Assembly (NCBI RefSeq): GCF_003863365.1
Contig: NZ_RQXT01000001.1
Coordinates: 62,001-126,000 of the forward strand
From: Mesorhizobium tamadayense
GTDB lineage: Bacteria > Pseudomonadota > Alphaproteobacteria > Rhizobiales > Rhizobiaceae
Reading direction: 5' to 3'
DNA length: 64,000 nt
The notes under the pieces: model-generated
Databases searched by the model: none
Seen by the model: the letters and a program-made list of their open reading frames with translations, nothing else
What the model was told of the DNA's origin: nothing
Translations under genes and position numbers: made by a program
Shown here: positions 17,547 to 26,939 of the stretch, in pieces
Layout: each line of letters opens with the position of its first letter
Numbering within the stretch: the stretch's first letter is position 1

Positions 17547-18533
17547 CTACCTATCCTCGATGATCCTCAAATACGCCGCGGTCACGAACAGCACGATGAA
17601 GCCGAAGAGGATGCGGCGGCCGCCTTCGGGCATGTGCAGGATGGTGAGCAGCGTCGTCAGCACGGTCAGGATCAGCGCGCCGATGATGGTGCCCATATAG
17701 CCGCCGCGGCCGCCGAAGATCGAGGTGCCGCCGATGACCGCCGCGGCCACCGAAGGCAGCACCAGCGGCTCGGCGAGCGACAGCGACGGGGCCTTGATCA
17801 GGCCGATATAGAGCAGGCCGGTGATGCCCGCGAGCAGGCTGGAGATGACGTAAAGCGCGGTGATCACCTGCCAGTAGCGGACACCGGACAGGCGTGCTGC
17901 ACGCTCATTGTCGCCGACGGCATAGAGCAGGCGGCCGAAGCCGGTGCGGTTGAGGGTGAAGACGATCAGCACCGCCACCGGCACGAACAGGAACAGGGCG
18001 TTGGGAAAGCCGTAGGTGAGGCCGGTGCCCAGCCAGTTGAGGAAATCCGGAATCCTGGCGCCGGACGCGATCACGGTGCGCTGGTAGACCTGCAGGAAGC
18101 CGGTGCCGATCAAGCTGGTGCCCAGGGTCATGATCAGCGGATGGACGCGGAAAACACCGACGCCCACGCCGTTAACGAGGCCGATCAGCACCGCCGGCAG
18201 CATGGCGAGGACAAATGCCACCGCCGGATCCTGGTTGACGATCTGCGTTGCCATGATGAAGGCGCTCATCGTCGCCACCGTGCCGACCGAGAGGTCGATG
18301 CCGCCGGTGAGCATCGTCATGGTCTGGCAGCCGGCGAGGATCGCCAGTGGGATGGCGAACTTCGCGGTATTGGCGATCCAGCGCTCGTTGACGATGCCGG
18401 GGCGAAGGATCTGCAGGATCATCACCAGGATGACCAGCAGGATGACCAGCGGAATGAGCGGCCGGTCCGCCATGAAGCGTTTCAGGCGGCCGCCGAAGGA
18501 GGCCGCCTGGGGCATGGTCGCGCTGGTCGTCAT
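17547..18533 (-). CDS. Sugar/polyol ABC transporter permease (second permease)
   Basis: 328-residue inner-membrane permease of the ribose/xylose (RbsC/BPD_transp_2) family, with about ten hydrophobic helices. The family motif TGGIDLSVG appears near residue 80 and the late GGTSIFGGRGG block precedes the last helices. The ATG at 18533 overlaps the stop of the upstream permease by four bases. It is the last gene of the operon. Paired with the permease at 18530 it should form a heterodimeric channel served by the ATPase at 19513. Confidence 0.9.
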   Translation of the reverse strand: MTTSATMPQAASFGGRLKRFMADRPLIPLVILLVILVMILQILRPGIVNERWIANTAKFAIPLAILAGCQTMTMLTGGIDLSVGTVATMSAFIMATQIVNQDPAVAFVLAMLPAVLIGLVNGVGVGVFRVHPLIMTLGTSLIGTGFLQVYQRTVIASGARIPDFLNWLGTGLTYGFPNALFLFVPVAVLIVFTLNRTGFGRLLYAVGDNERAARLSGVRYWQVITALYVISSLLAGITGLLYIGLIKAPSLSLAEPLVLPSVAAAVIGGTSIFGGRGGYMGTIIGALILTVLTTLLTILHMPEGGRRILFGFIVLFVTAAYLRIIEDR

Positions 18534-19516
18534 GGCGTAGCTCCTGCCGGGCGCCCCCGGATGGTGATGAAGGCGCCGAACATCACGACGGCGACCATGA
18601 TCGCGCCCTCGATGATGGTGGTGACGTTGGGGTCGATGGCGAGCAGCGTCAGGTCGGTGCGCACCAGCCTGAGCACGAAGACGGCGATGATCGGTCCGAG
18701 CAGCCCGCCCTTGCCGCCGCCGAGCGCGACGCCGCCCAGCACCACTGCCGCGACGCTGGCGAGCAGATAGGGGCCCGGAATCGGTGCGCCGATGCCGGTG
18801 CTGATGGTGAGCGACAACCCGCCAAGCGCTGCGAACAGGCCGGAGAGCGCATAGGCGAAGATCCTGGTGCGGGCCACCGGCACGCCGCTGCGGAAGGCGG
18901 CAAGCTCGTTGCTGCCGATGGCGTAGATGGAAAGCCCGAGGCGCGAGCGCCTGAGCGGTAGCCAGACGACGAAGAGGCAGACGACGAGCAGCACCAGCGC
19001 CTTCGGAACCCAGGCGTCGGTCCAATCCGGCAGGCCGGGGATCGGCATGGTGCCGACGACGGTTGCCTTCAGCCACTCGGCGGCGGCACCGCCGGGCGCG
19101 TCGAGCACCAGAAGCGCGGCCCCCTGCAGCACGAACAAAGTGGCCAAGGTGACGACGATATCCGGCACGCGGGTGACGACGATGAGCAAGCCGTTCAGCG
19201 CGCCGAGCACGAGGCCCATCGCAAGCACAAACGGCACGACGAAGAACGCATATTCCTCGCTGGCGCCGTTCATCATCGAGGCGGCGGTCACACTTGTCAG
19301 CGCCATCATGGCGGCTACCGAGAGGTCGATGCCACCGGCGATGACGACGACGGTCTGCGCCGCGACGGCGAAGGCATAGGGCAGCACGGCGCGGACCAGC
19401 GAGCCGAAGTCGCCGCTGCCATAGCCCGGCTGTATCAGCCTGGTGACGACGAAGAGGAATATGAGCAAGGCGAGCAGGCCGGCGACCCAACCCTGGTTGC
19501 GGAGGAAGCGGGTCAT
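18530..19516 (-). CDS. Sugar/polyol ABC transporter permease (first permease)
   Basis: 328-residue permease of the same family as its downstream neighbour. It contains AGGIDLSVAAMM near residue 60 and the GGVALGGGKGG block near 250. It is predicted to have nine or ten membrane helices. The ATG at 19516 overlaps the ATPase stop by four bases, so ATPase and both permeases are translationally coupled. Frames extending further upstream are antisense-type artefacts of the ATPase gene. Confidence 0.9.
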   Translation of the reverse strand: MTRFLRNQGWVAGLLALLIFLFVVTRLIQPGYGSGDFGSLVRAVLPYAFAVAAQTVVVIAGGIDLSVAAMMALTSVTAASMMNGASEEYAFFVVPFVLAMGLVLGALNGLLIVVTRVPDIVVTLATLFVLQGAALLVLDAPGGAAAEWLKATVVGTMPIPGLPDWTDAWVPKALVLLVVCLFVVWLPLRRSRLGLSIYAIGSNELAAFRSGVPVARTRIFAYALSGLFAALGGLSLTISTGIGAPIPGPYLLASVAAVVLGGVALGGGKGGLLGPIIAVFVLRLVRTDLTLLAIDPNVTTIIEGAIMVAVVMFGAFITIRGRPAGATP

Positions 19517-21075
19517 GGCGCGGTCTCCGTATCGGAGGCGGGCCTGATGTCGGCAAGGATGCCGACATCCTCCCTGGCGCCGCGCGGCAGGCCGTAGGCC
19601 GCCCGCATCAGCGCCGGCTCGTCGGCGAGCTCGACCGGGAAAGTGTCGACGACGCGGCCGCCGAAGATGACGATGACGCGATCGCAGACACGCTGTACTT
19701 CCTCCAGCTCGGATGTGTAGAACAGCACCGACTTGCCGAGGCCGGCGAGCTCGCGAAGCAATTTGTAGATCTCCTGCTTGGTCCCGACATCGATGCCGCG
19801 CGTCGGGTCGAAACAAAGGATGGTGCGGGCATCCGCAGCGATCCAGCGGGCGATGGTGACCTTCTGCTGGTTGCCGCCGGAAAGGCGCTGCACCTCGCCC
19901 TGCGCGCGGGTGTCGATCTGCAGTCGGGCGATGGCGCTGGAAACGACCATGCGCTCGCGCCGCACCCGGATCGGCCCCCATTTGCGCGGCGCGGCGCTGA
20001 AGGGAAGCGCGATGTTCTCGCGCACCGAGCGCTGCATGGCGAGCGCCTCGGTACGGTCGCCAGGCACATAGGCGATGCCAGCGCGGATGGCGTCGCTCGG
20101 GTGCGAAAACTTTATTGGCGCGCCATCGACCGCGATCGTGCCGCCGGCCGGCCGGATCGAGCCGGCAAGCGCGGCGAAGAGCTCGTCCTGGCCCTGGCCC
20201 TCGAGCGCGACGACGCCGGCCACCTCCCCATTGGCGAGGTCGAAGGAGACGTCATGCAGCTTGGTGCCGAGCTGCAGGTTGCGGACCGCGAGCCGAGGGT
20301 GGCTGTCCTTGGCGGCTGGCGTCTCATTTGCCATCCGCGCGGCGGCGACGCTGGTCTTCTCGATGCGGGCGCCAAGCATCATCTCGACGATCTTTTCCTC
20401 GACGCCCGGCTCGATGTCGACGACGCCGACGGTGACGCCGTCACGCAGCACCGTGGCGCGGTCGCAGAGCGCCGAGATCTCGACGAAACGGTGAGAGATG
20501 AAGATCACCGAACGGCCGCTGTCGCCCTGGCGGCGCACCACTTCCAGCACCTTCTCGGCAAGGTTGGCGGGCAGTGCGGCCGTCATCTCGTCGAGCAGCA
20601 GCACGTCGGGCTCGACGGCGAGCGCGCGCGCCAGGTCGAGCACGCGCAGGACGGCCAGCGGAATGTGGCGCGCGGTCTCGCGTATGTCGAGGTTGGGAAT
20701 GCCGAGCTCACGCACCCAGGCACGGAACGGCTCGACCGGGGTGCCGGTGAGCCTGAGATTGGAAAGCACATCCAGATCGGGGATCAGCGCCGGTTCCTGG
20801 TAGACCGGCAGCAGGCCGGCACGGCGCGCGGCGGCGGGCGAGCGCACGTCGCGGGCCTCGCCGCGAATCAGGACGTGGCCGGCGTCCGACCGGATTGCGC
20901 CGGTGAGGATCTTCACCAAGGTCGACTTGCCGGCGCCGTTGGCGCCCATCAGCGCATGGACCTCGCCCGGCAACACCGACAGCGAGGCGTTGCGCAGCGC
21001 GGCGACAGCGCCGTAATTCTTTGCCACGCCCATGGCGTCGAGGAGAGGGTTGGTGATCAAAGCGTCTGGGTCCAA
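19513..21075 (-). CDS. Sugar/polyol ABC transporter ATP-binding protein (two nucleotide-binding domains)
   Basis: 520-residue RbsA-type tandem ATPase. Domain 1 has Walker A GANGAGKS near residue 44, Walker B VLLLDEMTAAL and the H-loop ISHR, but at the expected signature position it reads HIPLAVLRVLDLARAL instead of LSGG. Domain 2 has a degenerate Walker A (EGQGQDEL) and an intact signature LSGGNQQK, the reverse of domain 1, as is common in this family. The start is a TTG at 21075 with a weak site; an ATG 14 codons later is the alternative. It energises uptake with the two permeases downstream. Confidence 0.9.
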   Translation of the reverse strand: MDPDALITNPLLDAMGVAKNYGAVAALRNASLSVLPGEVHALMGANGAGKSTLVKILTGAIRSDAGHVLIRGEARDVRSPAAARRAGLLPVYQEPALIPDLDVLSNLRLTGTPVEPFRAWVRELGIPNLDIRETARHIPLAVLRVLDLARALAVEPDVLLLDEMTAALPANLAEKVLEVVRRQGDSGRSVIFISHRFVEISALCDRATVLRDGVTVGVVDIEPGVEEKIVEMMLGARIEKTSVAAARMANETPAAKDSHPRLAVRNLQLGTKLHDVSFDLANGEVAGVVALEGQGQDELFAALAGSIRPAGGTIAVDGAPIKFSHPSDAIRAGIAYVPGDRTEALAMQRSVRENIALPFSAAPRKWGPIRVRRERMVVSSAIARLQIDTRAQGEVQRLSGGNQQKVTIARWIAADARTILCFDPTRGIDVGTKQEIYKLLRELAGLGKSVLFYTSELEEVQRVCDRVIVIFGGRVVDTFPVELADEPALMRAAYGLPRGAREDVGILADIRPASDTETAP

Positions 21076-21160
21076 CGGCTCAAATTATGCGTGCCAAATC
21101 AAATGGCAAGGACGCCAGACCTTAGTCCGGCGTCCTCGCGCTTCCGTTCAGATCAGGCGC

Positions 21161-22195
21161 TTATTCGCCCGGGCCCTTGCAGGCGACGATCTGGTCCTTG
21201 GTGTAGGTGGTCCAATCCGGGATCGAGATCGAGACCGGCCATTCGGGGCTGAGAGACGGGTCGGCGGCAGTCTTCACCTTGGCCTTGCCTTCATCGGTGG
21301 CATTCTCCCAGAGCTGCGGCTCGACCAGGACGGTCTGCTGCGCCGGCTTCTTGCCGTCGAGGATCTGCAGCGCCAGCGTGACGCCGGCGCCGCCGATCGA
21401 GCCGGGGTTGGTGACGGCGGCACCCACCAGATCCTTGACCGTATTCAGCTGGCCGACGAAGCCGGCATTGTCGGCGCCGACAACCGGCACCATCGGCGCC
21501 TGCTGCTCGACCAGCGCGTCGACGATGACGTTGTCGATGCCGGAGGTCCAGATGCCGTTGATCGGCGTTCCGGTGGCGAGGAAGGAGAGTATCTGCTGCT
21601 TGGCCTGATCCTGCTGCCAGCCGGTGAAGACCTCCTGCGCGACCTTCACGTCAGGGAATTCGGCCAGCGCCTGCTTGAAGCCCTTGTCGCGATCGCTATC
21701 GGCGGAAGCGCCGGCGGCGCCGCGCATGTAGAGCACCTCGCCCTTGCCGCCCATCTGCTGGAACAGCCACTTGGCGCCGAGATAGGCGTATTGTTCCTGG
21801 TTGTTGGAGATGATGTAGGCGGACGGCTCGGTCACCGCCTGGTCGACGGCGACGACGACGATACCGGCCTTGGTGGCTTCCTCGAGGCCGGACTTGATGC
21901 CGGCAGGATCGGCCGGGTTGACGACAATGGCGTCGACCTTGGCGCTGATCAGGTTGCGGATATCCTCGAGCTGGCCGGCGGCATCGGTGTTGCGGTGGGC
22001 GATGTTGAGCTTCGCCACCTCGCCGGAAGCGAGCGCCTGGGCCTTCATGGCGCAGATCATCTCCTCGCGCCAGCCATTGCCCTGCACGGTGTTGGAAATG
22101 CCGATCGTGTACTTGCCGGCGGCGGACGAAACGCCCACCGAGGCAAGCAGGGCGACGCCGGCAAGCAGCGGGGCCATGGTCAGGTATTTCTTCAT
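21161..22195 (-). CDS. Sugar/polyol ABC transporter substrate-binding protein
   Basis: 344-residue periplasmic-binding protein of the ribose-binding-like class (Peripla_BP_4), with a signal peptide (MKKYLTMAPLLAGVALLASV, cleavage near SSA-AG). The mature protein starts YTIGISNTVQGNGW, the usual first strand, and carries DAIVVNPADPAGI and VVAVDQAVTEPSA at ligand-contact positions. The ATG at 22195 has a GGAGGAG site. It delivers the substrate to the downstream ATPase-permease complex. The ligand is likely a sugar or polyol judging by the enzymes in the operon. Confidence 0.92.
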   Translation of the reverse strand: MKKYLTMAPLLAGVALLASVGVSSAAGKYTIGISNTVQGNGWREEMICAMKAQALASGEVAKLNIAHRNTDAAGQLEDIRNLISAKVDAIVVNPADPAGIKSGLEEATKAGIVVVAVDQAVTEPSAYIISNNQEQYAYLGAKWLFQQMGGKGEVLYMRGAAGASADSDRDKGFKQALAEFPDVKVAQEVFTGWQQDQAKQQILSFLATGTPINGIWTSGIDNVIVDALVEQQAPMVPVVGADNAGFVGQLNTVKDLVGAAVTNPGSIGGAGVTLALQILDGKKPAQQTVLVEPQLWENATDEGKAKVKTAADPSLSPEWPVSISIPDWTTYTKDQIVACKGPGE

Positions 22196-22265
22196 TTCAG
22201 TGCTCCTCCACATTGGCTGTCAGTTGCAGTTCCAGGGCTCCGATGTATCGGAGCCCTGCTTATTG

Positions 22266-23180
22266 TCATTTCACGAAGGGACGCAGCACGTCGCGGGCAA
22301 GCAGGAAACCGCGCTTCACCTTGTCGTCGCTCCCCTCGAAGCGCCGGTCCTCATGCTCGATGATGACCGGCCCGTCATATCCGGCCCGGTAGAGCCCTGA
22401 AAAAATGGTGCTCCAGTTGATGTCGCCCAGCCCCGGCATGCGCGGCACCTGCCAGCCTATGCCGGCCGAAAGGATTCCGCGCTCGTACAAACCATCATGA
22501 TCAATCATCAGGTCCTTGGCATGCACATGCTGCATGTGCGGGCCGAACTCGCGGATGAAGCGCTCCTTGTCGATCATCTGCCAGACGAGATGCGAGGGGT
22601 CGAAATTCATGCCGACGTCGCCGCCCCAGGCTTCGAGGATGCGGCGCCAGACGTAAGGCGAGTAGGCGATATTGTGCCCGCCCGGCCATTCGTCATAGCT
22701 GAAGATCATCGGGCAGTTCTCGAAGGCAAGCTTGACGCCGTGCTCGCGGGCATGGGCGATGATCGAGGGCCAGACCTTTTGCGCTGTCTCCCAGTTTGCG
22801 TCGACGGTCTTCGAGGCGTCGCCGCCGCAAAAGGTGTTGACGAGCGAGACACCAACGTGGCTGGCCAGCACGATCACCTTCTTGAGGTGATCGATCACGG
22901 CCTCGCGATGCGCCTGATCTGGATGCAGGGGATTGGGATAGTAACCGAGACCGGAGATGGTCAGGCCCTTGCCGGCAAGCTCGGCCGCGATGTCCTTCGC
23001 TTGCGCGGCGGATGTGTTGGCGGCGTCGATATGGCTGGTGCCGGCATAGCGGCGGCTGGCGCCGGAAGCCTTCGGCCAGCAGGCGATCTCAAGCGCTTCG
23101 AAGCCAGCGGATCTTGCCCAGTCGGCGACCTCGCCGAGCGGAGTATCCGGAAATGGTGCCGTGAGCAATCCAAGCTTCAT
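22266..23180 (-). CDS. Sugar phosphate isomerase/epimerase family protein (TIM barrel)
   Basis: 304-residue AP-endonuclease-2-type TIM barrel, the fold of xylose isomerase-like epimerases and inositol catabolism enzymes. Metal-binding positions appear in AFENCPM, NFDPSHLVWQ, HVHAKD and IIEHEDRR. The start at 23180 follows GGGAGG. It sits between the binding protein and the dehydrogenase in the operon, so it probably interconverts the keto sugar made by the dehydrogenases. The exact substrate is unknown. Confidence 0.88.
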   Translation of the reverse strand: MKLGLLTAPFPDTPLGEVADWARSAGFEALEIACWPKASGASRRYAGTSHIDAANTSAAQAKDIAAELAGKGLTISGLGYYPNPLHPDQAHREAVIDHLKKVIVLASHVGVSLVNTFCGGDASKTVDANWETAQKVWPSIIAHAREHGVKLAFENCPMIFSYDEWPGGHNIAYSPYVWRRILEAWGGDVGMNFDPSHLVWQMIDKERFIREFGPHMQHVHAKDLMIDHDGLYERGILSAGIGWQVPRMPGLGDINWSTIFSGLYRAGYDGPVIIEHEDRRFEGSDDKVKRGFLLARDVLRPFVK

Positions 23181-23198
23181 GATGCCTCCCTTCCCGTA

Positions 23199-24734
23199 CT
23201 ATGCAGATCGTGCTGGATGCTTCAACCACGCATCTATTGGCTCAGTGCAGACATACTTCACGAAGGCCATCGGATTCTCTGAGAGCAGTCCCTCAAGGGC
23301 GGCGACGACATTTGCGCGGAATGTGTCATGGGCTGCGAGCGACGGATCGAAAATGGCATCGATGGCAAGGATTGTATTGGCCAGTTCGTTGCTGTCAGCG
23401 CCGACGCGCTCGGCGATTGCCGCGATCTTCTCGGCAAAGGGATCCGACACATGCCAGGCGCGGCCGAAACGCGCGGAAGCCTTGACCAGATAAGCCATCC
23501 AGCCGGCGACGGGAACCGACAGCAGCGCGATGCTCTCGTCTTTTGCCAGGCGGTCGCGGATCGGGTTGAGCAGGCGCTGCACGATCTTCTGCGAGCCGTC
23601 GGTGGCGATCTGGTGGTTGCGGTGGCGGATCGCGGTGTTGGCAAGGCGCGCAAGGCTCTGCTCGGCATAGGCAGGCGGCGAGATGCCGGGCACCGGCATC
23701 AGCGTCGGCAGCGTCTCTTCCATCAGCATGCGGCGGACGAAGGTCGCCAGAAGCGGATCGGCGATCGCTTCGAATGTATGTTCGAAGCCGCCCAAAACGC
23801 CGAGATAGCTGAGCGTTGTCTGGGCGCCGTTCAGCACCCGCATCTTGAGATGCTCGAACGGGGTGACCTCGTCGACGAAGGCGGCGCCGACAAGGTCCCA
23901 GCGCGGCATGCGGCCGGCGAAGCGGTTCTCGATCACCCATTGGCGGAAGCGCTCGCCGACGACGACGGCGCTGTCGCGATAGCCGAAGCGCCGCTCGACA
24001 GTGTCGATATCGGCCTCCGTCGTCGCCGGCGCGATGCGGTCGACCATGGCCGAGGGGAAGGCGACGTTGGCGGCAGTCCACTCCGCCAGTCCGTTGCCGC
24101 GCCGCTCGGCGATTGTCCGCACGACATTGCCGAGGATGATGCCGTTGGCCGGGATGTTGTCGCAGGAAAGCAGCGTCACCGGCCTGCCATGCGAAGCCAT
24201 GCGCAACTCCAGCGCCCGAGCCAGCATGCCGGGCACGCTGCGCGGCGCTTGCGGATTGGCGAGGTCATAGACGATGTCGGGGTGATCGAGGTCGAGCGCG
24301 CCGCTCGACGGAATGTGGCAATAGCCTTTCTCCGTCACCGTCATGGTGACCGTCTCGATGTCGGGAGAGGAAAGCACTTCGAGCGCCGGCGCCGCGCTGT
24401 CCTGGCTGTCGACGACCCGGACGATGCTGCCGATGACGCGGGCCTCGACCTCGTCGTTCTGGCGGATCAGCCGCGTGTAGAGGCCACCTTGCCGGCCAAG
24501 CGTTTGGCCAAGCAAAGGCGGGCGGATGTTGATGCCGACCAGTCCCCAGCGGTCGAAATCCTTGGCCAGAAGATCGTCGGTGTATTCGGCCTGATGGCAG
24601 CGATGGAAGGCGCCGACGCCGATATGCGCGATGCCCGGCTTGAGCGCCGAGCGATCGTAAGCCGGCTTGCGGACCTTGGACGATAGGTCGCCGAGCAGGG
24701 CAGGGCCGAGGCTTGCGCCGTGCGCTGGGCTCAC
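23199..24734 (-). CDS. Mannitol dehydrogenase family oxidoreductase
   Basis: About 511-residue long-chain polyol dehydrogenase of the mannitol-2-dehydrogenase/fructuronate reductase family. It has an N-terminal Rossmann region (HIGVGAFHRCHQAEY), a central CDNIPANG with the conserved Asn, and the catalytic lysine in EHLKMRVLNGAQTTLSYLG. Most members read LNG(G/S)HS at the latter site, so the second active-site His appears to be Gln here. I chose the GTG at 24734, which overlaps the SDR stop as GTGA behind GGAG; an ATG at 24755 is the alternative. It oxidises a sugar alcohol with NAD. Confidence 0.88.
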   Translation of the reverse strand: MSPAHGASLGPALLGDLSSKVRKPAYDRSALKPGIAHIGVGAFHRCHQAEYTDDLLAKDFDRWGLVGINIRPPLLGQTLGRQGGLYTRLIRQNDEVEARVIGSIVRVVDSQDSAAPALEVLSSPDIETVTMTVTEKGYCHIPSSGALDLDHPDIVYDLANPQAPRSVPGMLARALELRMASHGRPVTLLSCDNIPANGIILGNVVRTIAERRGNGLAEWTAANVAFPSAMVDRIAPATTEADIDTVERRFGYRDSAVVVGERFRQWVIENRFAGRMPRWDLVGAAFVDEVTPFEHLKMRVLNGAQTTLSYLGVLGGFEHTFEAIADPLLATFVRRMLMEETLPTLMPVPGISPPAYAEQSLARLANTAIRHRNHQIATDGSQKIVQRLLNPIRDRLAKDESIALLSVPVAGWMAYLVKASARFGRAWHVSDPFAEKIAAIAERVGADSNELANTILAIDAIFDPSLAAHDTFRANVVAALEGLLSENPMAFVKYVCTEPIDAWLKHPARSA

Positions 24735-25513
24735 CGGTTCGCTCCGATCACCCATTGCTCCTGGTCGATCAGCGCGCCGGTCATCGGTCCGGCCGCGTCG
24801 GAAAGCAGGAACACGGCGAGGTTGGCGATGTCGTCGACCGAGAACAGCCGGCCGAAGGGCTGTGCGGCGTTGGCGGCGTCGAGCCAACCCGGACCATGGC
24901 CGAGGGTCTCGGTCTGCATGACGCGTTCGGCCGGCGTGTCGGTCCAGCCGACATTGATGCCGTTGACGCGGATGCGGTCGAAGCGATGGGCGTTGGCGGC
25001 GTTCTTGGTCAGCGTCGCCAGCGCGCCCTTGGTGGCCGAATAGACGGCAAGCTCAGGTGAGCCGCAATGCGCGTTGATCGACAGGATGTTGACGATGGCG
25101 CCGCCCTGTCCGCGCTTCTTCATGTCGGCGATGGCCGCCTGCATCAGGAAGAACGGCGCGCGGGCATTGACGGCGAACAATGATTCCCAGTCGTCGAGGC
25201 CGGCATCGACGAAGGAGGCGCGGTCGGTCAGAGCCCCTGCATTGACCAGCCCATCGATGCGGCCGAAGCGCTCGATGCATGCAGCGGCGAGCAGCGCCGG
25301 AGTCTGCGGGTCGCCGAGGTCGGCGGCGACGAAAGCGGCAGGCGCGCCCATGGCCGACAGTTCCGCCGCGACAGCGTCGCCGCGCTTCCGGTTACGGCCA
25401 GTGATCAGCAGACCGGCAGCGCCCGAGCGCGCGGCAATCTCCGCGATCGCGCGGCCGATGCCTTGCGTCGCGCCGGTGACCAGCACCACCTTGCCGTCGA
25501 GCCGAACCTCCAT
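24731..25513 (-). CDS. Short-chain dehydrogenase/reductase (SDR)
   Basis: 260-residue classical SDR, first gene of the polyol operon. The cofactor motif TGATQGIG is near residue 14, VNAG near 90, and the catalytic Ser/Tyr/Lys lie in ILSINA and YSATKGA. The start at 25513 follows GGGAGGAGG. With the downstream dehydrogenase and isomerase it likely oxidises the imported polyol or its product. The specific substrate cannot be assigned. Confidence 0.92.
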   Translation of the reverse strand: MEVRLDGKVVLVTGATQGIGRAIAEIAARSGAAGLLITGRNRKRGDAVAAELSAMGAPAAFVAADLGDPQTPALLAAACIERFGRIDGLVNAGALTDRASFVDAGLDDWESLFAVNARAPFFLMQAAIADMKKRGQGGAIVNILSINAHCGSPELAVYSATKGALATLTKNAANAHRFDRIRVNGINVGWTDTPAERVMQTETLGHGPGWLDAANAAQPFGRLFSVDDIANLAVFLLSDAAGPMTGALIDQEQWVIGANR

Positions 25514-25550
25514 TCCTCCTCCCGGAACAAAGTTTCTATTTTTTCAAATA

Positions 25551-25564
25551 TGGAACGACAGTTC
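25551..25564. promoter_or_regulatory. Candidate RpiR operator upstream of the polyol operon
   Basis: TGGAACGACAGTTC, within the palindrome GGAAC-N4-GTTCC (25552-25565), lies 38 bases upstream of the SDR start in an AT-rich 70-base gap after the RpiR gene. A near-copy (12 of 14 bases) is found at 26940-26953 upstream of the divergent Gfo/Idh gene. Shared sequence plus symmetry makes this the best candidate binding site for the adjacent RpiR regulator. Confidence 0.5.
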
Positions 25565-25583
25565 CTGATAGTCAATCGCGCCG

Positions 25584-26483
25584 TCAGCCTGTCCGGCGTG
25601 CGACGACGCCGTGGACCAAAGCCATGCCGACCGCGAGCGAGGCGGCAAGCGAGCGGAAACCTGCGAAGTCGGACTCGACCACTTCGAGCCAGGTGTCGGA
25701 GAGCTTCACCAGCGGCGAGAAGGTGCTGTCGGTGATGGTGACGATGCGCGCTCCGCGCTCATGCGCGACGGCGACCAGGTCTGGCGTGATCGAGTTATAG
25801 GGGCTGAAGGAGACGGCAAGTACCGCGTCGCGCCGGCTTATGCAGCCGACCTGGTCGAGAGCGGTCGAGCCGACATTGTCGACCAGCACATTGCGTACGC
25901 CCTGTTGCGACAGCGTCAGCGACAGATAGGTGGTGACGGGGAAGGCGCGCTTGCTGCCGATGACGTAAATCAGCTCGGCTCCTGCCAGCAGGTCGACCAT
26001 CTTTTCGAAGCTGTCGATGTCGAAGCCGCTGCCGATGCGGCCGAGCGAGGCCTGCGAGGCGCCGACCATACCGTTGAGAAAGTGCAGGTTGGCGTTGGGT
26101 TCGGCCGCCGGCTCCTGGTTGTCCTGCTGGCGTCCCTCCGGCCAGGAGCCTTTCATATGGTCCTTGAACAGGCCCTGGAAATCGGAAAAGCCGGCATAGC
26201 CGAAGATCTGCGCGAAGCGCACCAGCGTCGAGGGCTGCACGCCGGCCTGGTCGGCCACCTGCGCGATGGTGCCGAGCGCGACGTCGCTCGGATGCTGCCA
26301 CAGGAAGATGGCGACCTGGCGCAACCGCTTCGGAAAATGCACGGTGCCGGACGAGAGCACGGCGCGCAGTTCTTCATAGGTCTGCGGCTTGGTGTAGCCA
26401 AGCGCTGCCAGCGAACGGCCCTGTTTGCGGGGAGCGCTCTCGCCGGTGCCGGCCCGCCCGGGTGAGGTTCGCGCGCCGCTCAT
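25584..26483 (-). CDS. RpiR-family transcriptional regulator (HTH plus SIS domain)
   Basis: 299 residues. An N-terminal helix-turn-helix (about 45-110, with VADQAGVQPSTLVRFAQIFG) is followed by a SIS sugar-isomerase-like effector domain (about 150-290, with YVIGSKRAF and AVSFSPYNSITPDLV). RpiR regulators sense phosphorylated sugars through the SIS domain. I took the ATG at 26483. It lies at the head of the polyol operon on the same strand, separated from the SDR gene by 70 bases that hold a palindrome, so it most likely controls that operon. Confidence 0.9.
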   Translation of the reverse strand: MSGARTSPGRAGTGESAPRKQGRSLAALGYTKPQTYEELRAVLSSGTVHFPKRLRQVAIFLWQHPSDVALGTIAQVADQAGVQPSTLVRFAQIFGYAGFSDFQGLFKDHMKGSWPEGRQQDNQEPAAEPNANLHFLNGMVGASQASLGRIGSGFDIDSFEKMVDLLAGAELIYVIGSKRAFPVTTYLSLTLSQQGVRNVLVDNVGSTALDQVGCISRRDAVLAVSFSPYNSITPDLVAVAHERGARIVTITDSTFSPLVKLSDTWLEVVESDFAGFRSLAASLAVGMALVHGVVARRTG

Positions 26484-26583
26484 GGGATGGGCCTTTGAGC
26501 TATCGCGTATGAATGGACCCAAACTCGTGGTCGAGACCACGAATCGTCGAAGTCGGCGCTGCCCCTCATCGCCCTGTCGGGCA

Positions 26584-26752
26584 CTTCTCCCCGTATAGTG
26601 ACGGGGAGAAGGGGGCTGGCTGCAGCCCCGGCGCCCTTCCTGCAACGCTGGCGATTGACGAAACCGGCGATGAGAGCACCCCTCTCCCCGTCACTATACG
26701 GGGAGTGCCTGCCGGTCCACCCTCCGCAGCTGCAGCGCAGCTGCTGCGGAGG
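26584..26752. repeat. Intergenic palindromes between the RpiR gene and the Gfo/Idh gene
   Basis: This 538-base gap holds no gene I can support. It contains an 11-bp stem CTTCTCCCCGT/ACGGGGAGAAG with loop ATAGTG (26584-26611), then an inverted second copy with loop CACTAT (stem 26684-26705), and a third hairpin CCTCCGCAGC/GCTGCGGAGG (26721-26752). The first two are reverse complements of each other, so together they form a 122-base inverted pair. They look like small interspersed palindromic elements. Confidence 0.65.
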
Positions 26753-26939
26753 ACGGGCAGGCAGGTGGGGGGCAGCGCCGGCGCCCGGGAAAAAGAGCGA
26801 ACTCAAAACCTGAAGCGATTGTCCTGCTTCCATAGCCTCGGTGAGCCGACCGGCAGTCATGCGACGCTTCATCGCCCGAACTCTCCTCCCGTTTTCGCGC
26901 AAGGCTAGTGCGGCACGATCGTTTTACAAAACAAAATTT

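Noticed and set aside
19513..21075. Missing LSGG in the first domain as a sign of a broken ATPase
   Set aside because: Tandem sugar ATPases of this family often have one degenerate site per domain. The second ABC ATPase in the window shows the same pattern, so it is not decay.
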